The position numbers and the translations under genes were made by a program. This document shows positions 48,101-56,200 of a stretch of DNA of 58,762 nucleotides, in pieces (position 1 is the first letter of the stretch; each line of letters starts with the position of its first letter). The DNA is from a virus. The notes below the pieces were generated by a model. The model ran no database searches and had not been told where the DNA came from. It saw only the letters and a list, made by a program, of their open reading frames with translations. The stretch lies in IMG/VR virus record IMGVR_UViG_3300035070_002022, positions 1 through 58,762 of that record; one strand, 5' to 3'.

Positions 48101-48806
48101 TGTCGTATTCTATTGTAATATTAGGATCAACACTAAATATATTTTCAAATAAATTTTTTTGTTCGTCCCAGTCTGTGCCTTCTAAGCTTTCGCCATAACT
48201 TTCAATATCTTGTATAATGCTCTGCCCTTCTTGCCCCGCAGTAACATCAGTTGAAAGAACTACCTCATCTAAAGATCCACCGCCAAAACCATCTTCTATT
48301 CTAGCGTTTGGGAATTTACCTATGTAGGCATTAAGCAATGTTTCATCAGTAATACCTTCTTTTATGCCTTTGTTTTCGCCATTGCTCCACTGATATATTT
48401 CAGAGCTTATATCACCACTAAGTTTTATATCGCCGTTTCTAATAGACGACACAACGGTAGCGGCATCGTATGATTGGTCCCCTATTACTACACTTTTGTT
48501 TACTAAATCCTTATCGATTATAGGTAAATCCGAAGAAGTATCTTCCAACGGTAATACCGTATCTTCTTGTGCTGCATTTTCCGACACTGCATCCGCACTC
48601 TTTGCAGGGTCTGTTGTAAAATCTTCTTGCAAATCTTCGGGTACATTGCCTTGGATTACTTCGCTAAATGCGCTTTCAGGAGCAGCCTCTTCAGGAGCCA
48701 TCATTTGCACAAAATAGCCCATTTCATCCGCTTTCGCTAAGCCGGCGTCTCTTTCAATTTCATTTTTAAAAACTACAGTTTTTCCGTTTATTTGGTATCT
48801 AAACAT
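39174..48806 (-). CDS. 3210-residue polyvalent virion protein with peptidase and HAD motifs
   Basis: The product is very large and probably packed in the head and injected. Features in order: a short N-terminal domain; TM-like or amphipathic hydrophobic stretches near residues 570-600 and 640-790; a zinc-peptidase motif HEVGH at 1076-1080; a disordered Pro/Ala/Lys linker near 1220-1310; a HAD phosphatase domain with DFDDT at 2207-2211, TARP at 2286-2289 and a DD pair near 2342; membrane-like segments near 2855 and 2905; and two 45-residue repeats at the C-terminus (about 3072-3110 and 3156-3203, DLSK-EQVD-LWNAGVTKT). It matches the polyvalent-protein style of phages. Confidence in individual enzyme functions is moderate. 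Confidence 0.8.
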   Translation of the reverse strand: MFRYQINGKTVVFKNEIERDAGLAKADEMGYFVQMMAPEEAAPESAFSEVIQGNVPEDLQEDFTTDPAKSADAVSENAAQEDTVLPLEDTSSDLPIIDKDLVNKSVVIGDQSYDAATVVSSIRNGDIKLSGDISSEIYQWSNGENKGIKEGITDETLLNAYIGKFPNARIEDGFGGGSLDEVVLSTDVTAGQEGQSIIQDIESYGESLEGTDWDEQKNLFENIFSVDPNITIEYDKKGVQQTQSKDRSKNAILTYTNPDTQEKSSVRINENTPGKETAKILSDFGDKYMSYNAAAKITGQASAVINLAKPGGPLYVSDEAIKAELPEDVTTIFKPKEVSEFQGNRTGGVMVKKTVFPYKDELQAAREIIQKENPDISPEELFDQSTQMAYANIIANKRVELTKKKTENLIESTRPNAVGSVRYLKAGIEKKTQSALLSGLFTKQSKISKESKVNSVVFCTELDTAEKTSNSVRIAKDYLEGKKINQTDIMLSDGSVLKLGVQDGSQMLVSKAGVKITENQLSKIQLENALLNASSTALDKLYERGTELGGQYEKLQPALEAAQLDYNLTEKYATSFGLGVADIATGLLYAANTLVKYSAPSVIPTAGKAMDIAVDELAIKYKTATNDIRSSFVSDVAVGDAFSSIGNFSKFVMQEITTQAPVLLAMTASGGTLAPYVVGAWTAGQKGLDITYEDSITGKKTGGVEKTAKMIGFGLANGVFTSLTTNPILQRGIKTYKNAGFGKEFLLNSKDYITQNWKRAIVGDNILELSGELATNVVENAIDGRPIFENADHVALSSLGFGFAFSTVPFIKGAAARYYSTSDTQLAMDSRMKQIVRLQQNWAMLDAKDPARKDIENTILELQAVNEATIDKLEKNISTKIDRQGSAGFQGVMNFINGARQKASDIVNNPNLTPENKREMLTKLEGDFENHMNARKNFLDETTFGENFYLLEANDRNTYDRLINEAKINTGKENGKDKAVIDEAIKLYNTERIEENNTAAKKVDKNFQSFKTKDEAIEYIILELGDKVTPENSAAAEKNIMDGGAGVAIPLTDGTTIPIAVVESQLEEGKTSVSIHEVGHPIVSKIFKNNPESMIVFANQIRLWLKQNSPSLDAKMQLNINPYKQANRPEAEIAEETLMAFFEMIGDNKINLTSKENTTFASTLAYNMQEIAANSYNFNFKGAEDFAAFAASIGTKIKNGDLSFSEIQRLSSVVPKVQTKKPAKKQEPKTKASMSIEALEEAYFDLQDQAAEDPNNLALYEKMEKAGDALDAALAAPATEATPTTGAIQEAPKEAIVRPKADKSKRKYSLDKDVKKEIEPKIAEAQKLNKELIAKEKKLNADAIAAIEAIDDKVESRTSREKRIADLKNKPLAVDKPLALNKIEKEITAALETPINKAVNLFTKLYYDKIAKNATAAVTREEFMQSAKAEITSLTINEFKPETINRSGEEVINDIEDIIFQRGGLRLRNLAQRLGVISKEQGISRGADALTKIADTSTEMFSDTAIESITEQSLRKVSALLASDTRTEQAKQQVKEFWIENEGNTKVENFKKLPNLINNILSEMFGVTQGTLTARSGNLNKQDYTNAVEAFTKQQAVFTIKEGDTTREARVPLDEVGAFQDSLNEQRASNPDFSYKREANESIAEALFRFLPQTSAGDYKYASGRKGRFSGKSTGLPKNLMNLAYKVESRKTTGIGNVERIEQKLTMDEVLEAIGARKTEDGTIVKKPEVSGRDKEGQTLLGLINLFGRMTTNELSRTEGDLDPMTIMDLEMGKNPNMYSKALTKNFIIEGNNDLVADLNNKINARFGPNWQDKKVASLADVVDFIYKDLKEINLNAARTFTYEYVEQLKKSDEVTANELAEVISKAIGNAYGTAYKNILQNVGMNKIWTSLSKDSLEKLSDDAKIKKIESFLKIYGRTFTNEKFLDMTTNADLFNELAKTTGLGKKGLNKLGFTLSAKPGINPKTKKEQTNVFIELNKKPIKKVTGTDYIKRQVTTGNINKVNAAGITLEEDAKTAQELILSEIDPLIKSGDKTGASEKLAVMKLGTNALIRKVSLLGKFIRLSPQDTKFILEHETAAVFIYDAYQQYINEGGTTAAKNKLEKFLKEAYVNVISKKLDKVLPKVGGVERMNTKEVKKLINKKGTFVIDYAAQRKEVANKNSLKLPKNLRVDGLSIDESIKQAENFDKAIALGNSLDQENRGISVWDFDDTLATTKSNVLYTMPDGTTGKIDAAQFAKEGDAMLASGAEFDFSEFSKVVKGAKGPFFEKAMARNKKFGNENVFILTARPANSALAIHEFLKGIGLDIPLANITGLANSDPQAKANWVLSKFAEGYNDFYFADDHIGNVKAVKEVLSVLDVKSKVQQARVKSSLQLSKRFNEIIEEESGIEAFKEYQSVKAAKKGAKKGKFKFFVPPSAEDFLGLLYTTLPKGKKGESAMAFYKEHLLDPYGKAVTGLRTGRITIAKNYKALKKELGIVPRTLKRNFKYEDENGNMKESLFTKEDAIRVYTWDAQGLDIPGLSNVDLPILVNYVNSNPDLKAFADKLLGLNKNVDPKAPTESWPAGTITSDLLNTLNTDGRKQLLEVWQQNVDAIFTATNLNKLEAAYGKPYVTALKDSLRRMRTGRNSTPTNNGVTDGIVRWLNAAVGNIMFLNRRSAVLQLISFTNFINFEGNNLYQAGKAFANQPQYWKDWVYLMNSDYLVDRRDGLKINVNEADIATTAKENGFQGVLAKILQVGFIPTKMADSAAIATGGASFYRNRVNTYLNEKTINGTGYTLEQAEKQAMEDFIATAEVSQQSSDPSKISKQQAEPIGRIILAFANTPSQYARIIKRAAQDLKNGRGDAKTHLSRIVYYGVLQNVVFNFLQQAMFAAMMGDDEDESEEDTAAKSASKTKKAIKVANSMTDGILRGIGVAGAVVSVAKNLAIKLYERSQKTRNQNLAATIKDEVMKISPPISSKLSKAGKVGNAFEWGKKEIEFDEMSLKHPYVTAATNTVAALTGLPLDRAQGMAIDAVDIASDETETWMKPLIALGWPKWQLMSEEDTKAEREEAKERFKGLKEDKEYDKLDPTEKRRKALKDLSKKEQVDMLWNAGVTKTELKSLTKEADRIDRLMDIQNKKQFDKDMEAISRGEEIGEPVKIEKPKKEKNKYSKAMQARMKVLKDLSKAEQVDFLWNAGVTKTQLRGLSSEESRILKIIELQNKKRKNSLK

Positions 48807-48831
48807 ATATCTTTATTTAATTCTTTTATTA

Positions 48832-50409
48832 CTAATTTACTAGTGTAGCTAATTGCTGTGACATTTCTCTAGCTTGCAGTTCTTTCATTGGATTTACTAA
48901 TCTAATGAAATTATAGCGTTGCTCAGGTATTTTTAAATCGTAAGTTCTTTTGTCTGTATCAGGCGAAGTAGTGGATTCTTTTTTAGGATTACCTGTAGCG
49001 GTAATGCTTACTACCCCGTTTTCTATAGTTGCACTGTAGGCTTCTACATATCCAGTTTTGTGTCTGATTCTAAGGCCTTTGTCTATGTTAAATAAACTTT
49101 TAGCCACACTACTTAAATCACCTCCTGCGGCCACGGCTGTATCAAAGTCTTTTTTGTATACATTGTAAAGCTGCTCTGATTTTTGAACTGAAACCTTTTT
49201 GTCCGGAGCATATTCCACCGATGATTTACCATCTATTGTAAACCTATACTGAGGAGTTTCTCCTTCTATAGACATATCTTGCACTGACATTCCAAAAGCT
49301 CCAGCTGCAGCTTGATTAATAGCTAGGTTAACTGTTCCCGCCGCATTTTTATACGCTTCTATTTTTTCGTCTGTAGCATTAGGGTCGTTTGCAGGGTTGC
49401 CCTCTCTAAAAATGTTTGCAGTATCATTGTCTACGCTTAGCTGATTTTTCATCATATCAAGGTAGTCCTCCTGTCCGAACATACCGCCAACATTAGCCGT
49501 AATTTCTGCAACTGAAGTGTCCACCAGTGCCTTGCCCTCAGGGGTGATCGTCTGCTTTTTTGTAGCAGTATAATCCCCTGTCCAACTGCCGTCTTCGTTC
49601 ATTACTTTTACTTTGTCTGTAACTATTTGCATGTTTTGTGTATACTTGGGATCCACCGCATTGCCTTTCATTAGCTGGGCTCCTGCTTGAGCAGTACCCT
49701 GTTTTACCGTTTGGGTTATGGGATTACTAGCGCGGAAATCGTCCGAAATAAATGTATCCATGCTTACGCTATACGTGTTTTGCTTTCCGCCATCGTTATA
49801 AGTAGAATTTATGCTTACGTTTCCGTCGTAGCCTACAGACATAAGAAGCGTCGTATCCGGGGCATTATTGTACGAGCTCATTACTCCTTGAGTATTAGGG
49901 CTCTCAGCAACCCCACTTTGAGAAGGTAGGGTCGCCCAGGACTCTGTGTAACCTATTATCGTACTACCGTCTTTCATTAGCCGCTGGCCTTCTTGCCCCA
50001 TCTGGGGAATTTTTGGAGCTGCAACGTTTATATTATTCAGCTGCTTTACGGCATTAGCTTGCGCCTTTAATAATTCCGCCTTTCTTTCTGGTGTTTGGGG
50101 CTTTAGCAATTCCTTCGCAGTGTCCGCTTGCACTTGGTTAAAATAGTCCTGGGTATTTCTTACACTTTCTCGAAAAGCCTCTCCCCCTTTTACTTGAAGT
50201 TTGTAGGAATCGTCTGTTCTTTTTGCATACGCTTTATCAATTGCGATACCGCCATTAATTAACCTTTGCTTTTCTATGTCATTTTTTTTCCTTGTAGCTG
50301 CTAAGTTAGCACTCCACCCTTTGGATATCTGCGCACCTATATTTGCAATTGCATTGGGGATTATTAGTCCTGACTTATCGTCTATTATTTTTGGATCTCT
50401 ATAACTCAT
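48832..50409 (-). CDS. Internal virion protein (T7 gp15-like position)
   Basis: The 525-residue product has an N-terminal part resembling the 245-residue neighbour's context (IIPNAIANIGAQISKGWSAN), a coiled coil (about 35-130), then a long region rich in Asn, Asp and Gly with beta features. It lies between the small internal protein and the giant virion protein. By position it equals a second internal virion protein of T7-like phages; no sequence motif confirms this. Confidence 0.6.
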   Translation of the reverse strand: MSYRDPKIIDDKSGLIIPNAIANIGAQISKGWSANLAATRKKNDIEKQRLINGGIAIDKAYAKRTDDSYKLQVKGGEAFRESVRNTQDYFNQVQADTAKELLKPQTPERKAELLKAQANAVKQLNNINVAAPKIPQMGQEGQRLMKDGSTIIGYTESWATLPSQSGVAESPNTQGVMSSYNNAPDTTLLMSVGYDGNVSINSTYNDGGKQNTYSVSMDTFISDDFRASNPITQTVKQGTAQAGAQLMKGNAVDPKYTQNMQIVTDKVKVMNEDGSWTGDYTATKKQTITPEGKALVDTSVAEITANVGGMFGQEDYLDMMKNQLSVDNDTANIFREGNPANDPNATDEKIEAYKNAAGTVNLAINQAAAGAFGMSVQDMSIEGETPQYRFTIDGKSSVEYAPDKKVSVQKSEQLYNVYKKDFDTAVAAGGDLSSVAKSLFNIDKGLRIRHKTGYVEAYSATIENGVVSITATGNPKKESTTSPDTDKRTYDLKIPEQRYNFIRLVNPMKELQAREMSQQLATLVN

Positions 50410-50419
50410 ATTTTATTTT

Positions 50420-51157
50420 TTAATTGGGGTTCCATGCTCCTCCTTCGTCAGTGGCTCCTCCGCTAAGCCCAGCGGCTGCGACGCTTGTTATACTACTCAT
50501 GACCCCCGCTGTAGCAGCTGCGCTTGCTGCGTTCGCGTTGGCTATATCTTGTCTAGCTTGAGACTCTTGCCCTGACATTCTATCTAATGTTGCCATATCT
50601 CTTGCTTCTTGAGCACCAAACATAAACTGCTTTCCTGCAGCCTCAGCTTGTTGTATTCTAGCTTCTTCACTCATTTCCATTTGCGTAAGTTGCATTTCTT
50701 TGTCTTGCAGCGCTTGTTCCCCTTGAGCTCTTAGCTTTTCGTTAGCGGCTTCTTGTTGTTCTATGTTAGCTGAAACTTCTTTCTTACTTTGCTTAGCTGC
50801 TTGGGCTAATGCTGTGGCACCCCCGGCGCTCGCTCCCGTTGCTTGCAATGTGTCTAATGTATTTGCTAATGCGATATCTGTTTGTTCCATCTGGATCTCC
50901 GCAGCACCTGTAGCCACTCCTAGGGTAGCAAACGGGTTAGTCAGACTATCCCTCATTTCTTCAATCATACCTGCGTTGGACGTTACATCCGAATAAGGAT
51001 TAATAACCGCTTGCCTGTTGTTTTCAAATTGCTGCATTTGCAACTGTATGCGCTGCTTTTCTTTTTGCGCTCGCCTTTCCGCATCCCTTGCTTTGTTGCC
51101 GCTGATTAGTCCTCCTACTACAGAGACCGCGGCTGTTCCTGCTGCTATCCAACTCAT
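50420..51157 (-). CDS. Small internal virion protein (T7 gp14-like)
   Basis: The 245-residue product has an N-terminal membrane segment (MSWIAAGTAAVSVVGGLISG), a long helical coiled-coil region rich in Gln, Glu and Ala (KARDAERRAQKEKQRIQLQM and following), and a second hydrophobic part (AATAGVMSSITSVAAAGLSG) at the C-terminus. This membrane-coil-membrane layout is typical of gp14-like proteins that help form the ejection channel. It overlaps the cupin gene by 4 nt. Confidence 0.72.
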   Translation of the reverse strand: MSWIAAGTAAVSVVGGLISGNKARDAERRAQKEKQRIQLQMQQFENNRQAVINPYSDVTSNAGMIEEMRDSLTNPFATLGVATGAAEIQMEQTDIALANTLDTLQATGASAGGATALAQAAKQSKKEVSANIEQQEAANEKLRAQGEQALQDKEMQLTQMEMSEEARIQQAEAAGKQFMFGAQEARDMATLDRMSGQESQARQDIANANAASAAATAGVMSSITSVAAAGLSGGATDEGGAWNPN

Positions 51158-51609
51158 ATCGTTATGTTTTTAATTAATTTTTTTTTGTATTCAAGGTATT
51201 TTGTTTTAGTCTTAACAACGGTGCGTTGCTCAATTACATCGAGATCTTCGGAGTTGTCCTTGTTTTCGTGTATGGTGGTCCATATAGTGTCCGTTACTGC
51301 ATACCCTATTCTTTGTGTTCCTTCTTCCGAAACTATCATTAAAGGAGCCTGTAATAGCTCTACGCCGTTTGTTTCAGTTAACACTATGATAGAACCTTTC
51401 ATTAGAAAGTTGTGGTGTCTATGTTTGTGTATCTTGCCTATTAAAAGAGTGCCCGCTGGTATTTCCATTTCCCTAGCGTATACCCCTGGAGCAAAAGAAT
51501 GTTTCAAAGGCAGTTCTGTTTGTTCCGTAGTAGGGTCCATTAAGAAATTTTTAATTTCTTCCATTCCTTCTACAACGGTTTTTTCTTTATTAGCTATTTT
51601 TAATTCCAT
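51154..51609 (-). CDS. Cupin-like virion-block protein
   Basis: The 151-residue product has a jelly-roll pattern: APGVYAREMEIPAGTLLIGK, then IHKHRHHNFLMKGSIIVLTE (three His as in cupin metal sites), NGVELLQAPLMIVSEEGTQR and IGYAVTDTIWTTIHEN. A basic coiled tail follows. I recall this protein family in the tail blocks of marine podoviruses. Metal-binding is likely; its role (assembly or enzyme) is unknown. Confidence 0.72.
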   Translation of the reverse strand: MELKIANKEKTVVEGMEEIKNFLMDPTTEQTELPLKHSFAPGVYAREMEIPAGTLLIGKIHKHRHHNFLMKGSIIVLTETNGVELLQAPLMIVSEEGTQRIGYAVTDTIWTTIHENKDNSEDLDVIEQRTVVKTKTKYLEYKKKLIKNITI

Positions 51610-51613
51610 TTAA

Positions 51614-53200
51614 TTAAGATGATTTTACAAATCCTGTGCTTACGGCAAACAGTTCTTTTTTGCCTGCGCCGCTGTTATTTATTGACATTGTTACTTCTCC
51701 GAAGAATCCTTTTACTCCTGATGATGAGCTACCCCATACAACCTCGCCGTTTTGCGAAGGCGTACCGTTAACTAAATCGGCGTAGTACTTATCTTCTTTT
51801 AACTTAAACCTGTTTATTAATAACGAGTTTTGCATTTGTTCCAATGTAGTGACAAAAACCGAACTTGTTATAGGTAAGGTTAAATCCGTGTTAGTTTTAA
51901 AGCTGTCCATTCTCCATCCAGAATCTCCTTCATAATTTATTGTTTGAAAGTTTTTAATCATAGATGGCGCTCCGTTAAATACAAGGGTTACATTGGAATT
52001 ATTTTGATTCCCATAAAACACTCCTCTGGCCTGCGTATTCGGCGCTAATGTGTAGTGTCTGTATATTTTTCCTGTGTAAGCGGTAAAGTACTCATTGTTA
52101 AGACTAATAATTTGATTAGGTGCATAGTCAAAAAAGCTAGTCCACCCTTTAGATATTTCGTCAAATGCTAGTGTTTCGTATTTTTTCGGCTCTCCTAGTA
52201 TGCTAGGTTGAGGTATCGACAATGTATACTGTTTATTGTGAGCATCCCATCCACCTATTATATTATCCGTTGCTGTAGATAGCTTATCTCTAAAAAAGTC
52301 GGTCATACCGTAAGCAGATATAACAGTAATACCATCCATAGACAACCTGCAAACAACGTTTTGATCCCTATCGGTAAAGTATTTTCTATATCCGTTTACA
52401 GCAAATGATTCTGGATCGGTACTTATTCCGTATTCTCCAGCGTAGGCCACATTCTGCCCTATAACTAAATTACGACTAGTAACACTTGCATTACCCTCTG
52501 CGGAATATATTGCATCTTTATCGATTAAAGATTTGCTCACTTTATTTTCTTGGAAAATAATTAGGTTAGTATCTTCTGCATATAATCTTTGTATTGAGCC
52601 GTTAGCGGGATCAATTGTTCTAGTTATGTCCTCTGCAACTGAAAACTGGTTAGTTTGGTTAATGCCCGTCCTGGAATTAAATATGCCGGAGTGAATAAGG
52701 GAACTCGATCTATGCAACTGATTTGGCTCGTCCTCTACTAAATAGGCTTTTACTCCGAAATCCACTGACACATTGTTGTATCCTCCTCTAATTCTAGATT
52801 CTTCAATTAACCAATCATCATCCGCATCTGTAATACTAACAGGATATCCTTGAGGAATATTATCAAAGTTTATTATTTTACCTAAAACAACATTTTGCGG
52901 CAAAGAAGGAGTAGACGGCGGGTCTGTACCTAATACAAATTGCGTACCTAAAGCATTTCTAGAAACTATGTAGCTTCTGTAAATAACTGCGGGGTTTCCC
53001 CAAATAATAGTGGTTTCTTGACCTACATTCATGTCCGTAGCGGATTGAGCACTATTCATGGTAATCGTGCGAGTACCTGCGTCGTAAGAATCTACTTGAG
53101 GGGTGACTCCGCTAATAAGTGTAGGCTCTACGTCAGTTATTTTTTTGATCTTTTTTAACCAAAAAGTATTAAAATATTTTAATTCTATTAATGCCGCCAT
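51614..53200 (-). CDS. Tail tube or nozzle protein
   Basis: The 528-residue product carries DEPNQLHRSSSLIHSGIFNS, then EDITRTIDPANGSIQRLYAE and FQENKVSKSLIDKDAIYSAE, and a beta-rich middle (GGWDAHNKQYTLSIPQPSIL). These segments, with a later IVFNGAPSM-like region, resemble the tail-tube/nozzle proteins of short-tailed phages. It lies next to the 1558-residue partner. Assignment by position and general pattern. Confidence 0.68.
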   Translation of the reverse strand: MAALIELKYFNTFWLKKIKKITDVEPTLISGVTPQVDSYDAGTRTITMNSAQSATDMNVGQETTIIWGNPAVIYRSYIVSRNALGTQFVLGTDPPSTPSLPQNVVLGKIINFDNIPQGYPVSITDADDDWLIEESRIRGGYNNVSVDFGVKAYLVEDEPNQLHRSSSLIHSGIFNSRTGINQTNQFSVAEDITRTIDPANGSIQRLYAEDTNLIIFQENKVSKSLIDKDAIYSAEGNASVTSRNLVIGQNVAYAGEYGISTDPESFAVNGYRKYFTDRDQNVVCRLSMDGITVISAYGMTDFFRDKLSTATDNIIGGWDAHNKQYTLSIPQPSILGEPKKYETLAFDEISKGWTSFFDYAPNQIISLNNEYFTAYTGKIYRHYTLAPNTQARGVFYGNQNNSNVTLVFNGAPSMIKNFQTINYEGDSGWRMDSFKTNTDLTLPITSSVFVTTLEQMQNSLLINRFKLKEDKYYADLVNGTPSQNGEVVWGSSSSGVKGFFGEVTMSINNSGAGKKELFAVSTGFVKSS

Positions 53201-53205
53201 CGGTT

Positions 53206-56200
53206 TTAGTTTTTAGATATCCTTAAAGTTCCACGCCCAGGGCTAAAGCCTTGTTCATTTGTTGTTTGTATTGCGCTAACTCCTGACGTTATGCCACTGT
53301 TTACTATTTTATTCCCGGAAGTTTCATCGTATCCGGCAACCCATTGTAGATTTACCGGCGTAGAAGCGGGAGGGGGATTCCCTGGCAAAGGCTTATTAGT
53401 CCAAGGCAGCAGCGTTGATACCGGCATTGCTCTATCTATTTTAAAATTTATATAGTTGCTTCCAGCCGCAGGCTTAAAGGGAACATATCCGGTTTGCGAA
53501 GTATAAAATTGGTTTACGTAATCTCCATAAGGAGTTTCCGCCCAAACGTAATCTGTGCTTGAGGATAGGTCTGTGTAGCTTGTTGAATTGCCTCCGCCTG
53601 TTGATCTAAAGTACTTGTAATAAGGGTATGTAGCTCCAGGATTACCTCCGTTAGCTTCAACTGCGTTAGTACCCTGCCAAGGAACGCAGGTGGGATAATG
53701 TAAATCGTCTACCCCTAGCCATACCATAGCCGTATTTGAGTTATTAGTTGCTCCAGCTGTTTGTCTTAGCCCCTCAACAAATATTGCGTATTCTATCTTA
53801 GGGGGTGTTTCAGTTCCTAGGGCGCTTGCTGCAGACCCTAAACTAACGGATCTAATTCCTTGAGCCCACACAGGATCCGGTCCATAGTTAAACACGTACC
53901 CATCTGTAAGTTCTAGGCTAGGAGCGTCGTACGTCGGAAAAGTCATAAAATTGTTGTAACCCACTCGGTTGCCTTCCATTGATCTAGGCAACTTTAGCCA
54001 TTCTGAGGTGCCCTCTTCTCTATAATAAAAATACGTTCTTGGAACACGAGCAGAAGCGCCCTGTCCGGGGACATTAAAAGGCATGTAGAAATTTACCGTA
54101 AAAGCGATACTTCCTTTATAGTGTCCGCCTGTTCCTATTTTGTAGTAGTATAAATTGTCCGTGTCGGTTGCTGGCTGTATTCCGTTTCCAAAAAAGAAAG
54201 CGGGCTCGTCTCCAGTTGCGGGAGTGGTTTCTGTTATGTAATATATTACAGAGGTGCTAGTTCCGTTGTTTGTCGGGACATTTGTGCGCAACACTCCATT
54301 GCTTACGTTGTTATTTCCGGGAGAAGTTGGGGTTATAATGCAGGTATCATTCCACAAAGCTTCCGGATTTACTGCAGGATAAGCAAGTCTTATAGTTATA
54401 TCTTGAGAGGCCGAAAAAGATGTGTAAGGATTGCTTGTGTTTGCGGGCGACTCAGCGTTAACGTCAGTTAACTTAATAGTTACGTTATACGTTCCTATTG
54501 GATTTCCTTCAAAAATGTTTTCTCCAGCTGTTGAAGTACTTTCTCCCGGAACAAATTGTGTTAGTTTTCCGCTATTAGGATCCATTGCCCAGTTGGCTGG
54601 CAACTGCTCGCCAGATGTACCTGAAAAGCTATATATTAGCTGCTGTTTTGCAGGAATTCCAGTTAACGATGTACCATTTACCGCACTGTCCCATAAAGCC
54701 GGGGCCATAAGTACTCTGTCCGATTGGCTCTTTACTATATTGCTGATTGCGTCAAAGCTAGGAGTTATGTTTTGTAGTGCTCCAAATCCTTCTGGCTCAC
54801 CTTGCAAAACTACATCTGTGGTAATTCCCTCTAAAGTGGTGCATCGTATAACAAAAGAGTACACATCTATAATGTTACTTCCTTGTGTAAATACAATACC
54901 GCTTCCGCTATATATTATTTTAAATTCGCCTTCATTCGCTCCGCCAACAGCTCCTGATTCCAACTCAAAAAACCCTACTTCATTTCCGTTTCCGTTAGTT
55001 GCGGAAATTAAAGAAGCCGTAACAAGATTTGTAAATGGAAGCCCTTGATTGTCAATCGGGCTAAACCATGCAGTAGTAACCGCTGTGTTCGTGGCAATAT
55101 CTTCTTTAAAATCCCATGTTAAGCCTTGAAATCCTGTTACTCCTGTGTTGCTAGAAGCAATTGCGGCGTTTAAGTCCACAATTAAGCCCTCTGACGAAGT
55201 TTCCCAATACAAGTCAAGGTTAGATTCAAACGGAGCTGTTTCATATATTGCAAGATAAGGCAGCATATTGAAAGGCGCTCCTGTTCCTGTAGTAATATTT
55301 GGCTGGCCAATTGACTTTTCTGTAGTTGATATTCTGGCTATTAATGGATTCGTGTCTATTTGATAAAAAACCTTGTTTCCAAAGTCACCTCCCACAGTAG
55401 TACCTCCTGACTCAGAAAGCTCTTGAAATGACATGTCGAATTCATCGGCTGTGGCTATCGCTATAGCTGTGTGGTCAATAGCATTCTTACCTGTAGAAGA
55501 CAGCCTAGGATAGTATTGGTAGTTACTAGCCTCGGAGGTAGACAACATTGTATTAGACACTCTTCCATATAATACAACAGAACTTCTAAATTGCTTGTCT
55601 TGTTCGCCTACTTCTTTTAAGTCCCTAGGTACTTTATTTATGTTGTCATTAAATAAAACCGTATGAGCTGTTAAACCAACTTCGTTGGCAGGAAAGTTCC
55701 CCCCCACTTCTTGGCCAGCTTTACTTTGCCCAGGATATCCGTTTAAAATACCAGGTAGGTAAACATTGTAGTAATCTTGTTCTGTTTGCTTAACCACAAT
55801 CTTATAGCTATACCACCCTAAATCGTTTATGGTATATGCAAATTTTAAATCCGGCTGGCTTGGAGGCAAATCGTTCTCTCTTAAATATAAGTCGTTTACT
55901 TTGCCAGACGTGGTAACTAAGTAGGTAGATCCAACAGTGTTAACTACTGTTTTAACCTTAACAAAGTCTTCGTAAGCCCCTCTTAAATAATCGTTTTGTT
56001 GAGGTATATTCTGGTTGTTTGGATAAGTGGTGTCTGCAGTAAACGTCCAGGTGGTATCGGTTATAGGGGATTCTCCCCCTACGGCAAAAGCATCCGTAAT
56101 AGCGAAGCCTTCCCCGGTTGATGCGGCTTGCTGTTTTAAAGCATAAAGCCCTGGAGTCCCAGCAGCTAAATCCATTGTAGAAGATATCGGCTGATTAACA

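Noticed and set aside
54431-55048. 205-codon plus-strand ORF opposite the 1558-residue tail gene
   Set aside because: It is the complement of a conserved structural gene and has no neighbours on its strand.
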